NCBI GenBank assembly: GCA_020635905.1
Contig: JACJYV010000006.1
Location: 124,001 to 188,000, forward strand
Origin: Bacteroidia bacterium
Lineage (GTDB): Bacteria > Bacteroidota > Bacteroidia > J057 > JADKCL01
Length of the DNA stretch: 64,000 nt
Direction: 5' to 3'
The position numbers and the translations under genes are program-made. Below are positions 45,264 to 55,300 of the stretch, piece after piece (position 1 is the first letter of the stretch; every line of letters begins with the position of its first letter). Under the pieces are notes generated by a model, which saw nothing but the letters and a program-made list of their open reading frames with translations, was not told the DNA's origin and did no database searches.

Positions 45264-46526
45264 TTAATTGAAATAGGTTCGTTTGAGCACTTTGGTCAGA
45301 CAGCGCAGGGAACCATTTCGCTCCACATACCGGTCAAAGGCATTGTCCACGAAGGTGGATTGAAAACCCAGTCCATCCAGGGTATTTTTGATTTCCTTCT
45401 CCGCTTTAATGAAAGGCCCATTATCCAGATCAGGCGGACGGTAACAGGGGAGGTACATCCGCTTGATGCCCATAAACCATTCCACCTGTGAATTATTATA
45501 AGAGTAAAGGATGGCTTTCCCCTTATCGTCAATTTGAATGGGAAGTGGAAAGCGTTTCAACTCAAACCGCGGGCCGGGAAGTTTGGGAAAGTCTTTTTTG
45601 AATTGTCTGGCTATTTTATTTAAGGCTGCCCTGAATTCCTGCAGAAACTTCGTTTTTCGATCCTGATCCTGATCAAAAATGAACTCCTCCCTTACCTCAG
45701 CAAGAAAAACAACTTCTGCCCCTTCTGCATTTTTGCAACCAAGGGTTAAAAAAAGGTCCAGATGAAATACTGGCTGAAATTTTTCCTTTCCCTGCGGGAC
45801 GTCCACCACAAACGAAATCTCCTTTCTCTGGCCAATAAAATAGAGATAATGCACCCCCAATTCCTTTTTCATCAGGCTAATCACTTCCCTGTCCATGACC
45901 GGGCGACCTCCCTTCTCGTGAGAAATTTCCAGGCGGTTCCGTTCCAACAAATTCCTCCCCACAAAAGCATAATCGTCACCTACCAAAAGATTCCCGCCTT
46001 CAAGATGAAGGCGGGTTGGTTTGATGAGAATGCCAGTAGCAGAAGCCACCTGTTCAGCAACCATTGCATTAAACGAATGCAATTGGTATATGGGTTCGAG
46101 CAGGGCCGTGGTACCATCCGGACGATTCAGGACCGCAAAGGCATCCTGGGCCCATTCACTGTGATTGTATTTGGGGGAAATCTTTAATTTTCTTGCCTTC
46201 AGATTTGAAAATGACAGTGGGGAGGGAACACAAATAACATGGTGATGTGGAACCAAATGGGAATCACGCAAGGCACCCTCAAAACTTTCCCTCGCCTCCC
46301 TGGCCAGCCGCCTGAATTTGTTTTTACCCCCGTCAAATTTCAGATTTACCAGGATAACAAATTTTACCCGATCCCCAAATGCCAGAAACATGGGCCCGTA
46401 GCGCTTTTTGACCATATCAAAAGTCACTTCACCTGCACCCCCGGGATAGGTCAGGAGCAGGGTATCGATCTTGCCATATACTGAAGAGACCGATCTCCAG
46501 GAACTGTTTCCGGCCAGAGAGAACAT
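45264..46526 (-). CDS. Pentein-fold guanidino-modifying enzyme (deiminase-type), copy B
   Basis: 420 residues, paralogue of 41010-42233. All key positions are kept: WAQD at 125-128, EGGN at 176-179, HLD at 255-257 and C409 in GSLRCLTKVLK. The N-terminus VSSVYGKIDTLLLTYP is also shared. The gene begins with an ATG overlapping the stop of the small acidic protein by one base (TAATG). Because both deiminase copies keep the full active site while NTase B does not, deimination is probably the more essential activity of the duplicated cassette. Confidence 0.82.
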   Translation of the reverse strand: MFSLAGNSSWRSVSSVYGKIDTLLLTYPGGAGEVTFDMVKKRYGPMFLAFGDRVKFVILVNLKFDGGKNKFRRLAREARESFEGALRDSHLVPHHHVICVPSPLSFSNLKARKLKISPKYNHSEWAQDAFAVLNRPDGTTALLEPIYQLHSFNAMVAEQVASATGILIKPTRLHLEGGNLLVGDDYAFVGRNLLERNRLEISHEKGGRPVMDREVISLMKKELGVHYLYFIGQRKEISFVVDVPQGKEKFQPVFHLDLFLTLGCKNAEGAEVVFLAEVREEFIFDQDQDRKTKFLQEFRAALNKIARQFKKDFPKLPGPRFELKRFPLPIQIDDKGKAILYSYNNSQVEWFMGIKRMYLPCYRPPDLDNGPFIKAEKEIKNTLDGLGFQSTFVDNAFDRYVERNGSLRCLTKVLKRTYFN

Positions 46527-46945
46527 TATTCACTTACCTCCTCGTAGCAAACACCTTCATTGTCAGGGGTCTCAACCAAAAAAGCAAACTGGCCTGAGCC
46601 ATCATGACTGAGGTTGATTCCGCAGGACTCCAACATAAAATCGTATCCCTGAAAGGGTTTTCCAATGTCACGGATGTCCAGAATCCCCAGCCCCCCGGCA
46701 ATTGCTCCTTCAATGGTGAAATACCCATCTCCTGAAACATCAATCAATAATCTGAAACAGGTAGTACAGGCACGGTCACGGTGAATCCTGTATTCCTCTT
46801 CAAAAACATCCAGAAAAACGGGTGGGTCGATATCCGTCAGATCATAAGTGGCGTCTATCGTACCCTCTGCCAGATTCTGAACTTTTAAGGTTTCATAATC
46901 ATCAGAAAACACCAATTGATACTCTGAAAGCGGGTAAGTGTCCAT
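46526..46945 (-). CDS. Small acidic protein, copy B
   Basis: 139 residues, acidic, four cysteines, no export signal. Shares with copy A the DYETLKV block, AGGLGILDIRDIG, LESCGINLS and the tail CYEEVSE. The region between is divergent in sequence and length. First gene of the second cassette, coupled to the deiminase. The 238-base upstream gap is shared with the divergent helical-repeat gene; I see no perfect TAnnTTTG box in it. Confidence 0.7.
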   Translation of the reverse strand: MDTYPLSEYQLVFSDDYETLKVQNLAEGTIDATYDLTDIDPPVFLDVFEEEYRIHRDRACTTCFRLLIDVSGDGYFTIEGAIAGGLGILDIRDIGKPFQGYDFMLESCGINLSHDGSGQFAFLVETPDNEGVCYEEVSE

Positions 46946-47183
46946 AATTCTATTAATTTGTAGTATATTTGAATTGACCTTTAATGAGTCCTTTGCAATG
47001 AAATAAGGACTTTTGCTGCGGGTACTAAAACCACTTGTTTCCGATTTTTCGATTTCTGGTCAGGACGCAGGCATTTGACAGGCGGGGACATTCAGGGTTT
47101 TGCCGCTTGCTTCTGAAAACGGCCCTCTTTAATTTGAGGGGTATTCCAGGTGGGTGTTCACAATCTGATCCTTATTGTAAAAA

Positions 47184-48674
47184 ATGTCACAAACTGATGA
47201 TCTGTTTGAGCTGGTCAGGGGGTTGTCCTCCACTGAGAAACGATATATTACCCAGTATTGCAGCGCTTTTCGGGATGATGCCATTTATCTGAAACTATTC
47301 GAAGATCTTTGCCAGGAAAGCGATTATGACGAGTCACTGTTTAGGGAAAAGCACGGGGATAAGCCCTATATTCAACGTTTCTCGGCAGTTAAAAACCAGC
47401 TCAAAAACCGTATTCTGGAGGCTTTAAAAGAATTGAGTCGCAAGGAAAGGGGAATCGAGTATCAGGTGATGGAAATGATAGGCAAAGCCGACATTCTGGT
47501 GACCCGCGAATTTCGGGATGAAGCCCTGCAATTATTGGAAAAAGCCGATAAACTGGCTACCACCTATGAACTTTTTGAATACAGGGTCACCATCCTGAAA
47601 AAACAACGTGACTTGATTATCAATTCCCGGGCCGGTCATTCAGGAATCATTGAGGAGAAATATGCCACGCTTAGCTCTGTTATCGGGCAATTGGGAATCA
47701 GGCAGCAATATCTGGAATTGAAGGACAAATTTTACCTGCTGGCCCGCAAATCGGCCGTCCATGTGGACCCGAAGATGATCGGCCAGTTAGAGGAATGGAT
47801 TCATCACCCCCTGTTGCAAGCCGAAACTGAGCCTCAGGATTTTGATGCGAAGAATTATTTTTTTGCTGCTCACGTACTTTTCCACCAGCTTACAGGCGAT
47901 CTGATGAACAGTTGGGCCTGGCAGCGGAAGGCAGTGGACCATTGGATGAAACATCCCGAAATCCGAAAAGACCGACCAGGTTTGTTTTGTAATTTGCTGA
48001 ACAATTATCTGCAGGTTACAAATGAACTCGATCTGGATGATGATTTTCTCAAATACCTCGATATCCTGCGGGCCATTAAGGCAAGTAAACATGAAAGTCT
48101 AAATCTTCAATTAAACATCCTGATCAACGAACTGCACTTCCAAATCCGCACGGGAAACTGGATGGGAGCCCTGCGCAGCCGCGATGAATTTGACGGGATA
48201 GACGACGCCCATTTGCCCCAATCGAGGCATTTTGCCTTTAATTTCCTTTTGTCCTGCCTGGGATTTATCCTGGATGATTTTGACGAAGCAAAACGTCGGA
48301 TGGAATCCATCAAACGACTGCGGGCGTTCGAATCCAGAAAAGATCTTCATTTTTTTGCCTACATGATGGGGATTTTCATTTCGCATGAGACGGATGGTGA
48401 GTTTGACAAGGAATTGCGCGCCGTAAAAAGGCAGATCGGGAAGAAAAATGAAATCTGGAAATGGCAATCCATTCTGATGGAATTATTCTCCAAACTGCTC
48501 TCCGCCTCGCCCCATGATCAGAAAAACTTGTATGCAGAAGCCCTGGCCCACCTGCGCGAAGTGCAGCAAAATTCGTTTGAGCAAAGTTCGGCCGGATTCT
48601 GGCTGGCGCTTAAATGGCTGGAAAGCAAAGCCCACCAGATTCCCCTGCGGGACTGGATTGGGAAAAGGGAGTAG
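47184..48674 (+). CDS. Helical-repeat protein divergent from cassette B
   Basis: 496 residues, same length as its paralogue at 42872. Begins MSQTDDLFELVRGLSSTEKRY; the rest is TPR-like helical hairpins (residues 60-480), for example EALQLLEKADKLATTYELF and EAKRRMESIKRLRAF. Cytoplasmic. Arranged back to back with cassette B exactly as the first copy is with cassette A. Followed by low-complexity TTTTTAGTTCTGAGTTCTG sequence and no further related gene. Confidence 0.78.
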   Translation: MSQTDDLFELVRGLSSTEKRYITQYCSAFRDDAIYLKLFEDLCQESDYDESLFREKHGDKPYIQRFSAVKNQLKNRILEALKELSRKERGIEYQVMEMIGKADILVTREFRDEALQLLEKADKLATTYELFEYRVTILKKQRDLIINSRAGHSGIIEEKYATLSSVIGQLGIRQQYLELKDKFYLLARKSAVHVDPKMIGQLEEWIHHPLLQAETEPQDFDAKNYFFAAHVLFHQLTGDLMNSWAWQRKAVDHWMKHPEIRKDRPGLFCNLLNNYLQVTNELDLDDDFLKYLDILRAIKASKHESLNLQLNILINELHFQIRTGNWMGALRSRDEFDGIDDAHLPQSRHFAFNFLLSCLGFILDDFDEAKRRMESIKRLRAFESRKDLHFFAYMMGIFISHETDGEFDKELRAVKRQIGKKNEIWKWQSILMELFSKLLSASPHDQKNLYAEALAHLREVQQNSFEQSSAGFWLALKWLESKAHQIPLRDWIGKRE

Positions 48675-48836
48675 TTTTTAGTTCTGAGTTCTGAGTTGCA
48701 GGTTCCCTGGTATTAAAGTGATACTATATGTAAACAGTCAATTTTAATATTGCTTCCGGGAATATTTATTATTTTATTGAAGGGAATAAACCTTGGGCCT
48801 CGGAAAGGGTCAAAGGGTTGGGTTAATGATAAGCTT

Positions 48837-50420
48837 ATGAAAAATTTTACCCTGGGGAGTCTGCTCCTGTTACTTACCTGCAATTTGTTTGCCCAGTCCT
48901 CCCAGGTGGTCACCTGGTCGGATAATGTGGCCTGCATCATGTATTCGCATTGCACCTCCTGCCACAATCCCAACGGGGGCGCCCCCTTCTCTCTGGTCGA
49001 TTATGCAGATGCCCAGGCTTACGCCGTGGCGATCAAAAGTGCGGTCGAAGACCGCCGCATGCCACCCTGGCCGCCCAATCCAGATTACAATAAACTGGCC
49101 CACGAGCGAATCCTTTCTGCAGATGAGATCCAAAAAATCTCTGACTGGGTCACAGGGGGAGCCGTGGAAGGCAATCCCGCCAATGCCCCTGCAGCACCCG
49201 TTTACTCCTCAGCCTGGACCATTTCCAGCCCTGATCTGACTGAGCGGATTCCCGATTACGTGGTGCCCACCATCAGCCAGGACCTTTACCGCTGCTTCAC
49301 CATTCCCACCAATTTCTCCACGGATATGTACATCACGGGAGTGGAGGTAATCCCGGGCAACAAGGAAATCGTGCACCACGTGCTGGTTTTCCAGGATACT
49401 TCCAATATCGTGCTGGGCTTTGACAGCCTCGATCCGGGTCCGGGCTGGACCTCCTTCGGGGGCACGGGTTCTGGCACCTCCGAACTGGTGGGAGGATGGG
49501 TTCCCGGCTCTGACGGCGAATTTATGCCGGCCGGCATGGGGATGTTGCTGCCCGCGGGCGCCAACCTCATTTTGCAAATCCATTACCCCAATTTCAGCTC
49601 TGGCCAATTGGATTCCACCCGCATCAACCTGCAAATGACTGCCTCTCAGGTGCGGCCCATGCTCAACAAACCTGCACTCAATCACTATGGACTGACCAAC
49701 GGCCCGCTTTTTGTGCCCAAAAACACGATCAAGACTTTCCACGCTGAATATACCATTCCGTCGATCTACGATGTTTCGCTGGTGTCCATTGCGCCTCACG
49801 CCCACCTGATCTGTGAAGCCATGTGGGCCTATGCCGTGACTCCCACCAACGACACCATCCAGCTGATCGAAATTCCAAAATGGGATTTTCACTGGCAGGG
49901 AACTTATCAGTTTCAGAAAGTGATTCACCTGCCGCCCGGGACGGTTTTGCATGGTTATGCGCGGTATAATAATACCCAGCTCAATCCCAATAACCCCAAT
50001 TTTCCGCCCAAGGATGTCTCGGTGGGAGACGCCACCACGGACGAAATGCTGCTCTTTTATATGACCGTGACTTTCTATTTACCGGGCGACGAAAACAAAA
50101 TCATAGACACGGCTTCCCACCCTGCACATTACCTGGGCTGCGACCCGCTGGTGATCGGTCTGGAGGAAGATTTGCGGGAGGAAGAAATTGCCATTTTCCC
50201 CAATCCGGCCCAAAACTGGCTCAACCTGAAGGGAGAAATTCCCCAGGGAGGCAGCTTCAGCCTCCTTTCCATGCAGGGCCGCGAAGTGGCCCGCTTCTCC
50301 ATTCAGCCCGGACATACCCTGCTGGATGTTTCTCCTTTTGCCCGCGGACTTTACCTGGGGGTAATCCGCGATATGGAGGGGGTGATGTTGCGCAAGAAAA
50401 AGGTGGTTTTGGGCAATTAG
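48837..50420 (+). CDS. Secreted cytochrome c/copper type II monooxygenase-like protein with T9SS domain
   Basis: About 527 residues from the ATG at 48837, which opens the signal peptide LLLLLTCNLFAQ; the earlier in-frame start gives no signal. One c-type heme site, C39-TS-C42-H43, is in an N-terminal cytochrome-like domain. It is followed by the two-domain fold of peptidylglycine-hydroxylating/dopamine monooxygenases: EIVHHVLVFQD, LILQIHYPN and IAPHAHLICEAM supply the copper histidines. A type IX secretion sorting domain (IFPNPAQNWLNLKG...GLYLGVI) ends the chain. It should be an exported redox protein; the substrate is unknown. Confidence 0.85.
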   Translation: MKNFTLGSLLLLLTCNLFAQSSQVVTWSDNVACIMYSHCTSCHNPNGGAPFSLVDYADAQAYAVAIKSAVEDRRMPPWPPNPDYNKLAHERILSADEIQKISDWVTGGAVEGNPANAPAAPVYSSAWTISSPDLTERIPDYVVPTISQDLYRCFTIPTNFSTDMYITGVEVIPGNKEIVHHVLVFQDTSNIVLGFDSLDPGPGWTSFGGTGSGTSELVGGWVPGSDGEFMPAGMGMLLPAGANLILQIHYPNFSSGQLDSTRINLQMTASQVRPMLNKPALNHYGLTNGPLFVPKNTIKTFHAEYTIPSIYDVSLVSIAPHAHLICEAMWAYAVTPTNDTIQLIEIPKWDFHWQGTYQFQKVIHLPPGTVLHGYARYNNTQLNPNNPNFPPKDVSVGDATTDEMLLFYMTVTFYLPGDENKIIDTASHPAHYLGCDPLVIGLEEDLREEEIAIFPNPAQNWLNLKGEIPQGGSFSLLSMQGREVARFSIQPGHTLLDVSPFARGLYLGVIRDMEGVMLRKKKVVLGN

Positions 50421-50637
50421 CCTGGATCAATTAACAATTAGCGGAGAGCAATTATCAATGAGAAAATTGGTGGGTTTTAACCCAACCATTAGCAAAGGAA
50501 TTCATCCACGGGAAAATCCACAATTAGGTTGGTAATCCTACAATTTTGAATCAGTAGGGGTGGGTTTTAACCCGGCCCTCCTAAATCAATGATCAATTAG
50601 CAGAGAGCAATTATCAATGAGCAAATTGGTGGGTTCT
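50421..50637. other. Gene-free stretch with short direct repeats
   Basis: No gene. CAATTAGCRGAGAGCAATTA followed by TCAATGAGMAAATTGGTGGG occurs at about 50435-50474 and 50595-50634; a shorter version, CAATTATCAATGAACAATTA, lies at about 50958. GGTGGGTTTTAACCC also occurs twice (about 50471 and 50560). This looks like replication-slippage or degenerate repeat debris. Confidence 0.6.
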
Positions 50638-50927
50638 TTAGGCTCTTAGGGTGTCGTAAGCGACAACAAGTTGTCGCAAGATTTAAATTTGTGATTAGTT
50701 TTTGGGGTGCCCTGGCCGGGCGGGCCTTCTTTTTTAGAAAAAGAAGCAAAAAGCGCCAAAACCTAAACCCTGCCCCCTCACACCTCTGACCCGTCGCACA
50801 AGCCCACCAGCCGCCCACTCCCCTCGCTCAAGGCCGCCCCCTGGTTTTGGCAAGGCCATCCCACCCTGGTTGGCTTCGCCAAAAAATACCCCCGCATAGC
50901 GGCTTCAATCCTCTGGATTGATTTAGT
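50638..50927 (+). repeat. Dispersed intergenic repeat, copy 3 (most complete)
   Basis: About 290 bases. Perfect hairpin GCGACAACAAGTTGTCGC at 50660-50677; perfect 9-bp hairpin CTTCTTTTTTAGAAAAAGAAG near 50728-50748; AAAAAGCGCCAAAACCTAAA; a C-rich block; CTGGTTTTGGCAAGGCCATC; TTGGCTTCGCCAAAA, itself nearly palindromic; and the terminal hairpin CAATCCTCTGGATTG. Copies 1 and 2 share this order. It lies downstream of the monooxygenase gene, same strand. No protein is supported. Confidence 0.85.
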
Positions 50928-51020
50928 CCCTTTGGGATTAACCCGGCCCTCCTGGGTCAATTATCAATGAACAATTATCAATGAGCAATGAACAAATTGA
51001 TCTCAAAGTTTTTGAGGTCA

Positions 51021-51066
51021 CCAAATAAAAATGGCCCCGAATCTCTTCGGGGCCATTTTTATTTGG
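51021..51066. terminator. Strong bidirectional intrinsic terminator
   Basis: A perfect 20-bp inverted repeat (CCAAATAAAAATGGCCCCGA and its complement) around a six-base loop. The G/C core is flanked by A and T runs on both sides, so it can end transcription on either strand. It is 12 bases beyond the stop of the minus-strand gene at 51079-51822. Confidence 0.88.
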
Positions 51067-51078
51067 TGCAATCTCCCC

Positions 51079-51822
51079 TTACTGGATCACTACACACATG
51101 ATATTTTCATTGGGAAGGAGCACGGGGTTGGAAAGCTCTTCCACCGTTTTGCCGTCCTGATAAGCTGCATTATACTGAATCTCAATGATCTGAGGAGTCA
51201 GGTGGGTGTCTTTGTCGTAGATGGCCACTTTGACCTGGGCCAGGGCCTGCAAAGCGGCAGCCACAGAGGTGGGGCTGATTTCGGCATTGAGGGGGAATCC
51301 GCTGGTAACTTCTTCAGACTCAACGCCCATGATGCTGAGGGTGATATTGCCGGAAATGCCGCCATTTTTGGCTTCCACACCCAGTTGGTAAAGGTCGGTT
51401 ACGTTGATGTCCTTTTTCTTGGTTTTGATGGTGGCTTCGATGCGCAATCCTACCCCAACCCGGCATTTGCCAATCACTTCTCCACCAGGAGAGTCTTTTT
51501 TGAGGGGAACAGAAGTGTATTTCAGGTAATCCGTGCGGACGATGTAGGTATTGTCTTTCTGGGAAAGCTCAATGGATGAAAAGCTCATATCGTCCTTTTT
51601 GGGGATCATGATGATCGACTTGGCGATGATTTCATTGGGGTGAAGATTCAGCAGTTTCTCATTATTGGATTCCTCCATGGACATTTCAGACATGAGACGA
51701 CCGTCAAATATCTTGAAATCAACTGGCAGGGGACCAACCGGAATCCATTCGATATAAGACTGGGCCTTCAGGCCCGCAAAGCTTACCATAAGGGCCAGTA
51801 TGGCCACTAAAAATTTCTTCAT
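51079..51822 (-). CDS. Secreted hypothetical protein
   Basis: 247 residues from the ATG at 51822, chosen because it begins the signal peptide KKFLVAILALMVSFAGLKAQ. The mature part is beta-rich with a hydrophobic LGVEAKNGGISGNITLSIMG segment and a helical LAQVKVAIYDKD. Family not recognised. Single-gene unit ended by the strong terminator at 51021-51066. Confidence 0.65.
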   Translation of the reverse strand: MKKFLVAILALMVSFAGLKAQSYIEWIPVGPLPVDFKIFDGRLMSEMSMEESNNEKLLNLHPNEIIAKSIIMIPKKDDMSFSSIELSQKDNTYIVRTDYLKYTSVPLKKDSPGGEVIGKCRVGVGLRIEATIKTKKKDINVTDLYQLGVEAKNGGISGNITLSIMGVESEEVTSGFPLNAEISPTSVAAALQALAQVKVAIYDKDTHLTPQIIEIQYNAAYQDGKTVEELSNPVLLPNENIMCVVIQ

Positions 51823-52075
51823 GATGTTCGGAATTTGATTCAAAAAACGATGATTGAATTCGAGGTCCTAAAATCGGTGAATGGGGGGAGAATGCAAAGT
51901 AAAATCTGTTTTTTCTGGGAGGAAACCCGGGACCGCCCCACGCCTTGGAGAACCTAATTTCCTGAAAATGAAATCCTCCCACAGGTGAGATTCATCGAAA
52001 CCCTGTACGGGTTCGTCGAGAAACCCGGGCTTGATGCCTGAGTAAAAATAAATTTGCTGGAAATAAATCAGAATA

Positions 52076-52261
52076 ATGATCAACCCACGAAAATTCATCC
52101 TTCCCTTTGTCCTCGTTATCGTGCTCTTTTCCTGCTTCGCCCCCAAAAAGAAAGAGCCCGTTTCCATCACCGAAAAGAATATTCAAAAAGATTCAGCCAA
52201 ATCGTCGAACGATCAAAAAGTAAGCCGCTGGTACCCCGCCCGGGATAAGGATACTTTTTGA
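52076..52261 (+). CDS. Small putative lipoprotein
   Basis: 61 residues: a hydrophobic leader FILPFVLVIVLFSC with a plausible lipobox ending at the cysteine, then a short lysine/serine-rich hydrophilic tail. Small lipoproteins of this form are frequent in Bacteroidota, but no function can be given and the start lacks strong support. The following 118 bases are GTAAACCGTAAAC-type low-complexity repeats. Confidence 0.5.
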   Translation: MINPRKFILPFVLVIVLFSCFAPKKKEPVSITEKNIQKDSAKSSNDQKVSRWYPARDKDTF

Positions 52262-52379
52262 GCTGCAAGCCTCAGGCTTCAAGCTGCGAGCTGCCACAAA
52301 GTGGGGCCCATGGCCCGAGCCAAACTAACCGTAAACCGTAAACAGTAAACTGTCCTGTAAACCGTAAACCGTATAGGGT

Positions 52380-55300
52380 TTACTCAAACGAATCCAGCAG
52401 GGGCACGCTCAGGCGATTGATTTTTTCCTGATAAGGCTTCCAGGTTTCACGCCAGAAACGATTGATCCGGGTATGGGCCTTCATAATCTCCTTCTCCACC
52501 GTCTGGTAGGCATTGATGGCATTTCCCCCCACTTCCCCAAACGAGCTTGAAAGGTAATCATTGGACCTGAATAATTTGCCGGTCAGCCTTTCTGTCACAT
52601 GGTCATACCCCTCTTCCTCCCGTGAACGATAAAACAAATCCAGCAGGGCCTCAATGCTGTCTGTCACGGCTTTTCCATCTTTGGTCAGGGAATCCTTCAC
52701 GGCTTCATCCAGCCGATCCAGCACAGGAGCCAGGTCCTGGCTTTGTTTTTTGGCTTTTTTCAGATCTTCCACTGCCTTCCAGGCCGTCGAAGCCAGTTTT
52801 TCCTGCTTTTTGAGCCAGGTGCGTTTCCTCAGCAACTGTTCCTGATCATATTTCACCCGCGGATCGGGATGCACGGTGATCCAGGTCGAATCTTTGAATT
52901 CCCCAAAACCCAGAAACACTTTGTACTTGCCAGGCATGGCATCCATGCCCTGAGGATGGTTGTCGCTGTCTTTGGGAGAACGGGGAGAAGGGTAATAAAC
53001 GCCTTTTTCATTCAGTCCCCAGCCAATGCGATTAAGACCTGTGTCGGGTTTATGGGCAAAATCCCAGATGGTATCCCCGACCTCGGTGATCAGGGTCAGA
53101 CGTACTTTTTTATTGAATCTGGGATCCTTCTTTGCCTGGGATTTGTCGGCGCCTTCACCCTCATCCTTCTTATCTTCTTCGCCTTTTCCATCCTCCTTTC
53201 CTTTATCTTTTTGGGTTTTGGGTGGATTGGGATCTTTCAACCAAAAGCTAAAAGTAGCATGATTGCCCTTGTTTTTTCCGGCATAACCTGCGCCCGCGCT
53301 GAAACGAATGCCCGTAAAAGACTTGCGGGAGACCTGCCAGGCATCTGGCGGCCCAAAAAGAACCAGTGGCTTGTTCAGCAATTCTGTTCCCTCAGCAGCG
53401 ATGCGCCTCAGGGGACGGATATCGTCCATGATCCAGGCCGCCCTTCCAAAGGTGGCCAAAATCAGGTCATGATCCCGCTCATGGATTTTCATATCAAAAA
53501 CGGGCACTGACGGAAAATTCTGGTCCCAGTGCTGCCAGTGCTGGCCGCCGTTGAGGCTGAAGTACAAGCCCTGCTCCGTGCCCAGAAACAGCAAATTGGA
53601 TTCAATTGGATCCTGCACCACGGAAAGGCAGTGACCGGTCACTTCCTTTGCAGAAACCAGGCTGCGCCAGGTTTTGCCGTAGTCGCGGGTATGGAACAGG
53701 TAAGGGGCCCAGTTATTCCGGCGATAATCGTTCATGACCACAAAAGCCTCCCCCGCGGCATGGCGGGAGGCCTCAATTTGAGGTATCCAGGCGCCTTTGG
53801 GGGCACCCGGCAGTTTTGCAGAAAGATTGGTCCAATCCCGGCCCCCGTTGGTGGTGAGTTGCAGGTTGCCATCGTCGGTACCCACCCAGATCACCTCCGG
53901 GTCTTTGGGACTGGGGGCAATGCTGATGATGGTGACGAAATTTTCGGCCTGGGTCGCGTCGATGGTCAGTCCTCCGCTTTTGGCCTGCTTCATTTTGGTG
54001 GAATCATTGGTGGTGAGGTCGGGGGAAATGATTTCCCAGGAATTGCCACAATCTGTGCTGCGGTGCAGAAACTGGCTACCAAAATATACCGTGCACGACT
54101 CCTGGGGCGATTGGGCAATGGCTGCATTCCAGTTGAATCTCAGGGGCAAGCCTGCAGGATGTACGGGCTTGATAAACTGGGTGGCACCCGTTTCGTAATC
54201 GTAGCGGCTCACATTGCCGCCCTGGGACATGGCGTAGCCAAAGCGGCTGTTGCCCGGCTGGGAAACCACGTCAAATCCATCTCCAAATAATAATTCCTGC
54301 CATTCAGAATTCTTGATTCCGCCGTGCTTCCAGACCTGGGAGGGGCCCCGCCAGGATCCGTTGTCCTGCATTCCCCCATACACATTATAGGGAATTTCCA
54401 GATCGTAATTGATGTGATAAAACTGGGCCACGGGGATGTTTTCCGCAAAGCGCCAGGTTTTGCCCCGGTCGCGGGAGATGGCCAGGCCACCATCGTTGCC
54501 CTCCAGAATAAAATCAGGGTCATGGGGATGCACCCACCAGGCATGGTGGTCGGGGTGCACTTCCTCCCATGGTAGCAGGGTCTCGAAGGTGGAACCACCG
54601 TCTTCACTCACCGTTACCACAGAATGGAGGTTATAAAGGCGGTTTTCATTGGCCGGATCCACAAAAATGTCTGCATAATAGAAAGGCCGGCTGCCAATAT
54701 TTTTGTCTGTGATTTTGGCCCACATCTGGCCACCATCGTCAGAGCGATATAAGGCCGTCTTTTTTGCCTCTACCAGGGCATAAATCCGTTTGGGTTGGGA
54801 GGGGGCAATGGCCAGCCCGATCCGGCCCAGGTTGCCCTCGGGCAATCCCTGCTTATTGCCGCGCTGCTGCCAGGTTTTTCCGCCGTCGAGGGTCACGAAG
54901 AGGCCCGAGCCTTTGCCGCCCGAGGTAAAGGTCCAGGGCTTGCGCCCGTATTCCCACATGGCGGCCAGCAGTTTATTGGGGTTGGAGGGATCGGCCACCA
55001 GATCGGCGCAGCCGGTCGAGTCGTTTACAAACAGGACCTTTTCCCAGCTTTCTCCCCCATTGGTGGTTTTGAATACACCCCGGTCAGGATTGGGTCCCCA
55101 GGCCGAACCCAAAGCCCCCACATAGACGATGTCGGGATTGTCGCGGTGAATGATGATGCGGTGAATGGTCTTGCTTTGCTCCAGGCCCATCAGTTTCCAG
55201 GTGCGGCCGCCGTCCAGACTTTTGTAAATGCCTGCGCCGCTGCTCTGCGAGTTGCGGGGATTTCCTTCCCCTGTTCCTGCCCAGATCACATCCGGATTGC

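Noticed and set aside
41010..46945. The cassettes as a peptide natural-product (RiPP) pathway
   Set aside because: The small proteins are 139-155 residues with no clear leader/core split and few arginines, and there is no exporter, protease or radical-SAM gene. Not excluded, but unsupported.
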